From NCBI GenBank assembly GCA_002474415.1, contig DLQV01000163.1, forward strand, positions 6,960 to 14,996: a stretch of 8,037 nucleotides of DNA, in the 5' to 3' direction. Under the pieces are notes generated by a model, which saw nothing but the letters and a program-made list of their open reading frames with translations, made no database searches and was not told the DNA's origin. Positions 5,899 through 8,037 of this stretch are shown in pieces. Both the position numbers and the translations under genes were made by a program. This DNA is from Lachnospiraceae bacterium UBA7598 (lineage in GTDB: Bacteria > Bacillota > Clostridia > Lachnospirales > Lachnospiraceae). Numbering within the stretch: the stretch's first letter is position 1; each line of letters starts with the position of its first letter.

Positions 5899-5933
5899 AC
5901 TGTGACATCGGATAAAAAATGTCACAGTTTTTT
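5899..5933 (+). terminator. Perfect 10-bp hairpin with T-run overlapping the relaxase start
   Basis: ACTGTGACAT (5899-5908) and ATGTCACAGT (5919-5928) form a perfect stem with a 10-nt loop, followed by five T residues (5929-5933). It has the shape of an intrinsic terminator. The right arm begins with the first conventional in-frame ATG of the relaxase, so the structure could block either transcription into the gene or initiation at that ATG. It may equally be a binding site for the relaxase's own HTH domain. Confidence 0.65.
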
Positions 5934-7151
5934 CGTAAAGGGGGTATCGCACTGAATGATACAGAGTGGATACAGCATTTTGCAGACAGACGTTTGCAGT
6001 ACGGTGTATCCCAGACGAAACTTGCGGTCATGGCTGGAATCAGCCGTGAACATTTAAGCCGTATCGAATCCGGCAAGGTGGCGGTCACAGAAGAAATGAA
6101 AGTGAAACTTTTGGAAGCTCTGGAAAAATTCAATCCAGAAGCACCGCTTACCATGCTGTTTGATTATGTGAGGATACGGTTTCCGACACTGGATATTGGA
6201 CATATCATTAAGGACATCTTACAGCTCAATATCCAGTACATGATACATGAGGACTTCGGGCATTACAGCTACACGGAACACTACTACATCGGAGATATTT
6301 TCGTATACACTTCTCCCGATGAAGAAAAAGGTGTCCTGCTGGAACTGAAAGGAAAAGGCTGTCGCCAGTTTGAAAGTTATCTGCTGGCACAGGAACGGAG
6401 CTGGTATGACTTCCTTATGGACGCTCTGGTGGACGGTGGTGTGATGAAACGCCTTGACCTTGCCATCAATGACCATACGGGAATGTTGGATATTCCAGAA
6501 CTGACCGAAAAATGCCGGAATGAGGAATGTGTATCGGTGTTCCGTTCCTTTAAGTCCTACGCTTCCGGCGAACTGGTCAGGCATGAGGAACAGGACAAAG
6601 CTGGCATGGGTTATACGCTTTATATCGGCTCGCTAAAAAGTGAGGTGTACTTCTGTGTCTATGAAAAAAGCTATGAACAGTACATCAAACTGGGGATTCC
6701 CATTGAGGAAGCACCCATAAAAAACAGATTTGAAATACGGTTGAAAAATGAACGTGCTTATTATGCCGTCCGTGACCTGCTGACTTACTATGACGCTGAA
6801 CGGACGGCATTTTCTATTATCAACCGTTATGTACGCTTTGTGGACAAGGAAGCAGACAAGAAACGGAGCGACTGGAAATTATCTGTCCGATGGGCGTGGT
6901 TCATCGGGGAAAACAGAGAGCCGTTAAAGCTCACGACCAAACCAGAACCTTACACACTGGACAGAACCTTACGCTGGATTCAACGGCAGGTTGACCCGAC
7001 ACTCAAAATGCTGGAAAAAATCACAGCGAAAACAGGTGTTGATTATCTGAAAGAAATCCGTAAATCCACAAAACTGACGGAAAAGCACTACAAGATAATC
7101 GAACAACAGACCACATCTACCGAAGATGTGATTTTGGAAAAGGAGAATTGA
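5919..7151 (+). CDS. MobT-type relaxase, HTH plus Rep_trans domain (Tn916 Orf20 homologue)
   Basis: Given from the first conventional start, the protein is 410 aa; from the better-supported CTG at 5952 it is 399 aa. Residues about 19-70 form a Cro/C1-type helix-turn-helix (YGVSQTKLAVMAGISREHLSRIESGK). The rest is the Rep_trans-like domain of Tn916 Orf20/MobT and ICEBs1 NicK, related to rolling-circle plasmid initiators: RLDLAIND (178-185), TLYIGSLKSEVYF (233-245) and VYEKSYEQY (247-255), then KNRFEIRLKNERAYYAVRDLL. It nicks oriT, stays covalently attached through a tyrosine and pilots the strand out. Tyr235 and Tyr248 are conserved candidates; I cannot say which is catalytic. The HTH probably helps bind oriT upstream. 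The gene lies after oriT and 3 bp before the small gene at 7155. It is full length and undamaged. Confidence 0.93.
   Translation: MSQFFRKGGIALNDTEWIQHFADRRLQYGVSQTKLAVMAGISREHLSRIESGKVAVTEEMKVKLLEALEKFNPEAPLTMLFDYVRIRFPTLDIGHIIKDILQLNIQYMIHEDFGHYSYTEHYYIGDIFVYTSPDEEKGVLLELKGKGCRQFESYLLAQERSWYDFLMDALVDGGVMKRLDLAINDHTGMLDIPELTEKCRNEECVSVFRSFKSYASGELVRHEEQDKAGMGYTLYIGSLKSEVYFCVYEKSYEQYIKLGIPIEEAPIKNRFEIRLKNERAYYAVRDLLTYYDAERTAFSIINRYVRFVDKEADKKRSDWKLSVRWAWFIGENREPLKLTTKPEPYTLDRTLRWIQRQVDPTLKMLEKITAKTGVDYLKEIRKSTKLTEKHYKIIEQQTTSTEDVILEKEN
5937..5954 (+). promoter_or_regulatory. Strong ribosome binding site with possible CTG start of the relaxase
   Basis: AAAGGGGGT (5937-5945) is the best Shine-Dalgarno in the area and resembles the one used by the gene at 3972. 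Seven nt after its G-run is an in-frame CTG (5952-5954) followed by AATGATACAGAGTGG. Tn916 Orf20 aligns from the same place (LNEQTW). No ATG, GTG or TTG is in frame at this distance, so initiation at CTG is plausible but unproven. Confidence 0.5.
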
Positions 7152-7154
7152 AAC

Positions 7155-7289
7155 ATGCAACGATTATTATTTGATTTCCTGTTCTTCTCTTTAGGGGGAA
7201 CAGTTGGCGTGATTGCCATGTGTATTTTACAGGCGGGCAGACAGTCTGACAGAAAAATGATGGAACTGAAAGGAGAAAAGAAAGCATGA
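7155..7289 (+). CDS. Small DUF3789-like membrane protein (44 aa)
   Basis: A short open frame beginning MQRLLFDFLFF, with one hydrophobic helix (residues about 5-26) containing GGTVGVIAMC and then LQAGRQSD and a charged tail ending GEKKA. This pattern matches the DUF3789 family of small proteins found in Gram-positive conjugative elements; function unknown. AAAAGGAG lies 9 nt before the ATG, inside the end of the relaxase gene, and its TGA overlaps the next gene's ATG (ATGA), so translation is probably coupled. It is below the size many gene callers report. Confidence 0.8.
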   Translation: MQRLLFDFLFFSLGGTVGVIAMCILQAGRQSDRKMMELKGEKKA

Positions 7290-7507
7290 ATTTTGGACAG
7301 AACCTTTATAACTGGTTTTTAAGCAACGCACAGAGCCTTGTGCTGATGGCGATTGTTGTTATCGGTATCTACTTGGGATTCAAGCGTGAGTTTTCCAAAC
7401 TTATCGGATTCTTGGTAGTTGCCTTAGTAGCCGTTGGTCTTGTATTCAATGCGTCCGGCGTAAAAGATGTATTGTTACAGTTATTCAATAAGATTATTGG
7501 AGCGTAA
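7286..7507 (+). CDS. Small two-helix transfer membrane protein (Tn916 Orf19/TcpD position)
   Basis: A 73-aa protein, MNFGQNLYNWFLSNAQ, with two predicted membrane helices at about 15-31 and 38-55 separated by the basic turn KREFSK, then a short amphipathic tail. Its size and place between relaxase and ardA match Tn916 Orf19, a small envelope component of the conjugation channel comparable to TcpD of pCW3 and perhaps ConC of ICEBs1; a structural role in the mating channel is inferred. AAAGGAG lies about 10 nt before the ATG, which overlaps the previous stop. The next gene follows after 5 bp and its ribosome site lies within this gene's end. Confidence 0.85.
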   Translation: MNFGQNLYNWFLSNAQSLVLMAIVVIGIYLGFKREFSKLIGFLVVALVAVGLVFNASGVKDVLLQLFNKIIGA

Positions 7508-7512
7508 AGCGT

Positions 7513-8004
7513 ATGGAAGAATGTAGCGTATTGATTGAAACGACAAAATCAGCAGAGGATAAAACCTCTCGCTGGTTTGATTTACCCATTGATTATGAAC
7601 TGTTCCGTGACCTGCTCGGTGTGGAAGCTGACAGCAAAGATTATCAAATCACAGATATGAAGCTCCCTTTTGCTGGCGACATTGTAAGGACAACTTCTGT
7701 CAGACGATTAAACAAGCTGTACTTTGCTTACACGGATTTATCGCCAGAGGTTCAGCAGGCTTATAAAGAGTTGATTCCCTACTGTGGCGGTGTAGAGGAT
7801 TTATTGCAGAAATCAGAAGAATTTCTGTTTTATCCAGAGTGTTACGGTATGAAAGACGTTGCCCGTTACCGTCTGGAACATAACATTGAATTTTCCGCTC
7901 TCTCTGAAAAGGGAAAGAAATATTTTAATCTGGAAGCCTACGCCCATGAGCTGGAAGAAAAAGGACGTTATGCTGTCTGCAACAATGGTATGTTCAAACT
8001 CTGA
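7513..8004 (+). CDS. ardA: Antirestriction protein ArdA (Tn916 Orf18 homologue)
   Basis: A 163-aa protein that aligns over nearly its whole length with Tn916 ArdA (166 aa): FDLPIDYELFRDLLGV, the following D.KLPF element, KDVARYRLEHN, and the C-terminal YAHELEEKGRYAVCNNGMFKL region. ArdA is a dimeric DNA mimic that binds type I restriction enzymes in place of DNA and shields the incoming single-to-double-strand ICE from destruction in the recipient. The first 20 residues (MEECSVLIETTKSAEDKTSR) are unlike the VYIANLGKYNEGEL start of Tn916 ArdA, while the rest is well kept. TTGGAG precedes the ATG by 10 nt. It is in its usual place in the transfer operon. Confidence 0.88.
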   Translation: MEECSVLIETTKSAEDKTSRWFDLPIDYELFRDLLGVEADSKDYQITDMKLPFAGDIVRTTSVRRLNKLYFAYTDLSPEVQQAYKELIPYCGGVEDLLQKSEEFLFYPECYGMKDVARYRLEHNIEFSALSEKGKKYFNLEAYAHELEEKGRYAVCNNGMFKL

Positions 8005-8019
8005 TGGGCGGTATTGCTT

Positions 8020-8037
8020 ATGGCAGATTTTATGAAT
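8020..8037 (+). CDS. Start of the next transfer-operon gene, cut by the window edge
   Basis: ATG at 8020 opens a frame (MADFMN) preceded by a weak GGGCGG site 8 nt upstream. An alternative is the ATG at 8004, which overlaps the ArdA stop as TGATG and reads MGGIAYGRFYE, but it lacks a ribosome binding site. In Tn916 the next gene would be orf17 (tcpE). Too little sequence is present to assign a product. Confidence 0.4.

Noticed and set aside
6219..6584. 121-aa minus-strand open frame inside the relaxase gene
   Set aside because: It lies wholly opposite a well-conserved relaxase region, lacks recognisable domains and is explained by the codon bias of the plus-strand gene.

Overview
The window is the left end of an integrative and conjugative element (ICE, conjugative transposon) of the Tn916/ICEBs1 superfamily, sitting in a low-to-mid GC Firmicute, most likely a gut Clostridia-type bacterium. 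The evidence is the gene order: two DUF961 proteins (Tn916 Orf23 and Orf22), an FtsK-like coupling ATPase (Orf21/TcpA), a MobT/Rep_trans relaxase with an N-terminal HTH (Orf20), a small two-helix membrane protein (Orf19 position) and ArdA (Orf18), all on the plus strand. These family assignments rest on remembered sequence and order, not on a database search.

Positions 1-86 are chromosomal. They hold the 5' half of a tRNA-Ile(GAT) gene on the minus strand and its good sigma70-type promoter (TTGACG, 17 bp, TAATAT). Beyond this is the probable attachment junction: a T-run, 6 bp and A-run core at 111-127, then two copies of a TTTACTAC motif at 196-218 that resemble the Tn916 integrase arm-binding (DR2) site. 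The ICE therefore seems to have landed just upstream of the tRNA promoter rather than in the tRNA itself. The integrase and excisionase expected at the other end lie outside the window.

Positions 402-3455 are cargo: a 1017-aa cell-wall-anchored surface protein in the place where Tn916 has its small orf24. It has a signal peptide, a thioester (TQxA-like) domain, several CnaB/SpaA-like domains, two VaFE/ester-bond-type repeats, an SPKTG sorting motif, a membrane helix and a basic tail. Its 5' leader contains a hairpin plus T-run that looks like a transcriptional attenuator. From 3456 to 3632 is a non-coding spacer with three hairpins.

From 3633 the conjugation module begins: two HelP-like DUF961 proteins, then the coupling ATPase. 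Positions 5761-5930 are a dense array of inverted repeats that includes an ICEBs1/Tn916-like oriT hairpin, followed by the relaxase. After it come a 44-aa DUF3789-like protein, the Orf19-like membrane protein, ArdA and the first codons of another gene, tightly packed with good ribosome binding sites and start/stop overlaps. Together these genes would nick oriT, unwind and pump single-stranded DNA to the envelope, and protect it from restriction in the recipient, while the adhesin may help cells make contact with a host or with each other. The most interesting points are the adhesin's predicted combination of three covalent intramolecular bonds, its attenuator-like leader, and the relaxase start, which falls inside a terminator-like hairpin.
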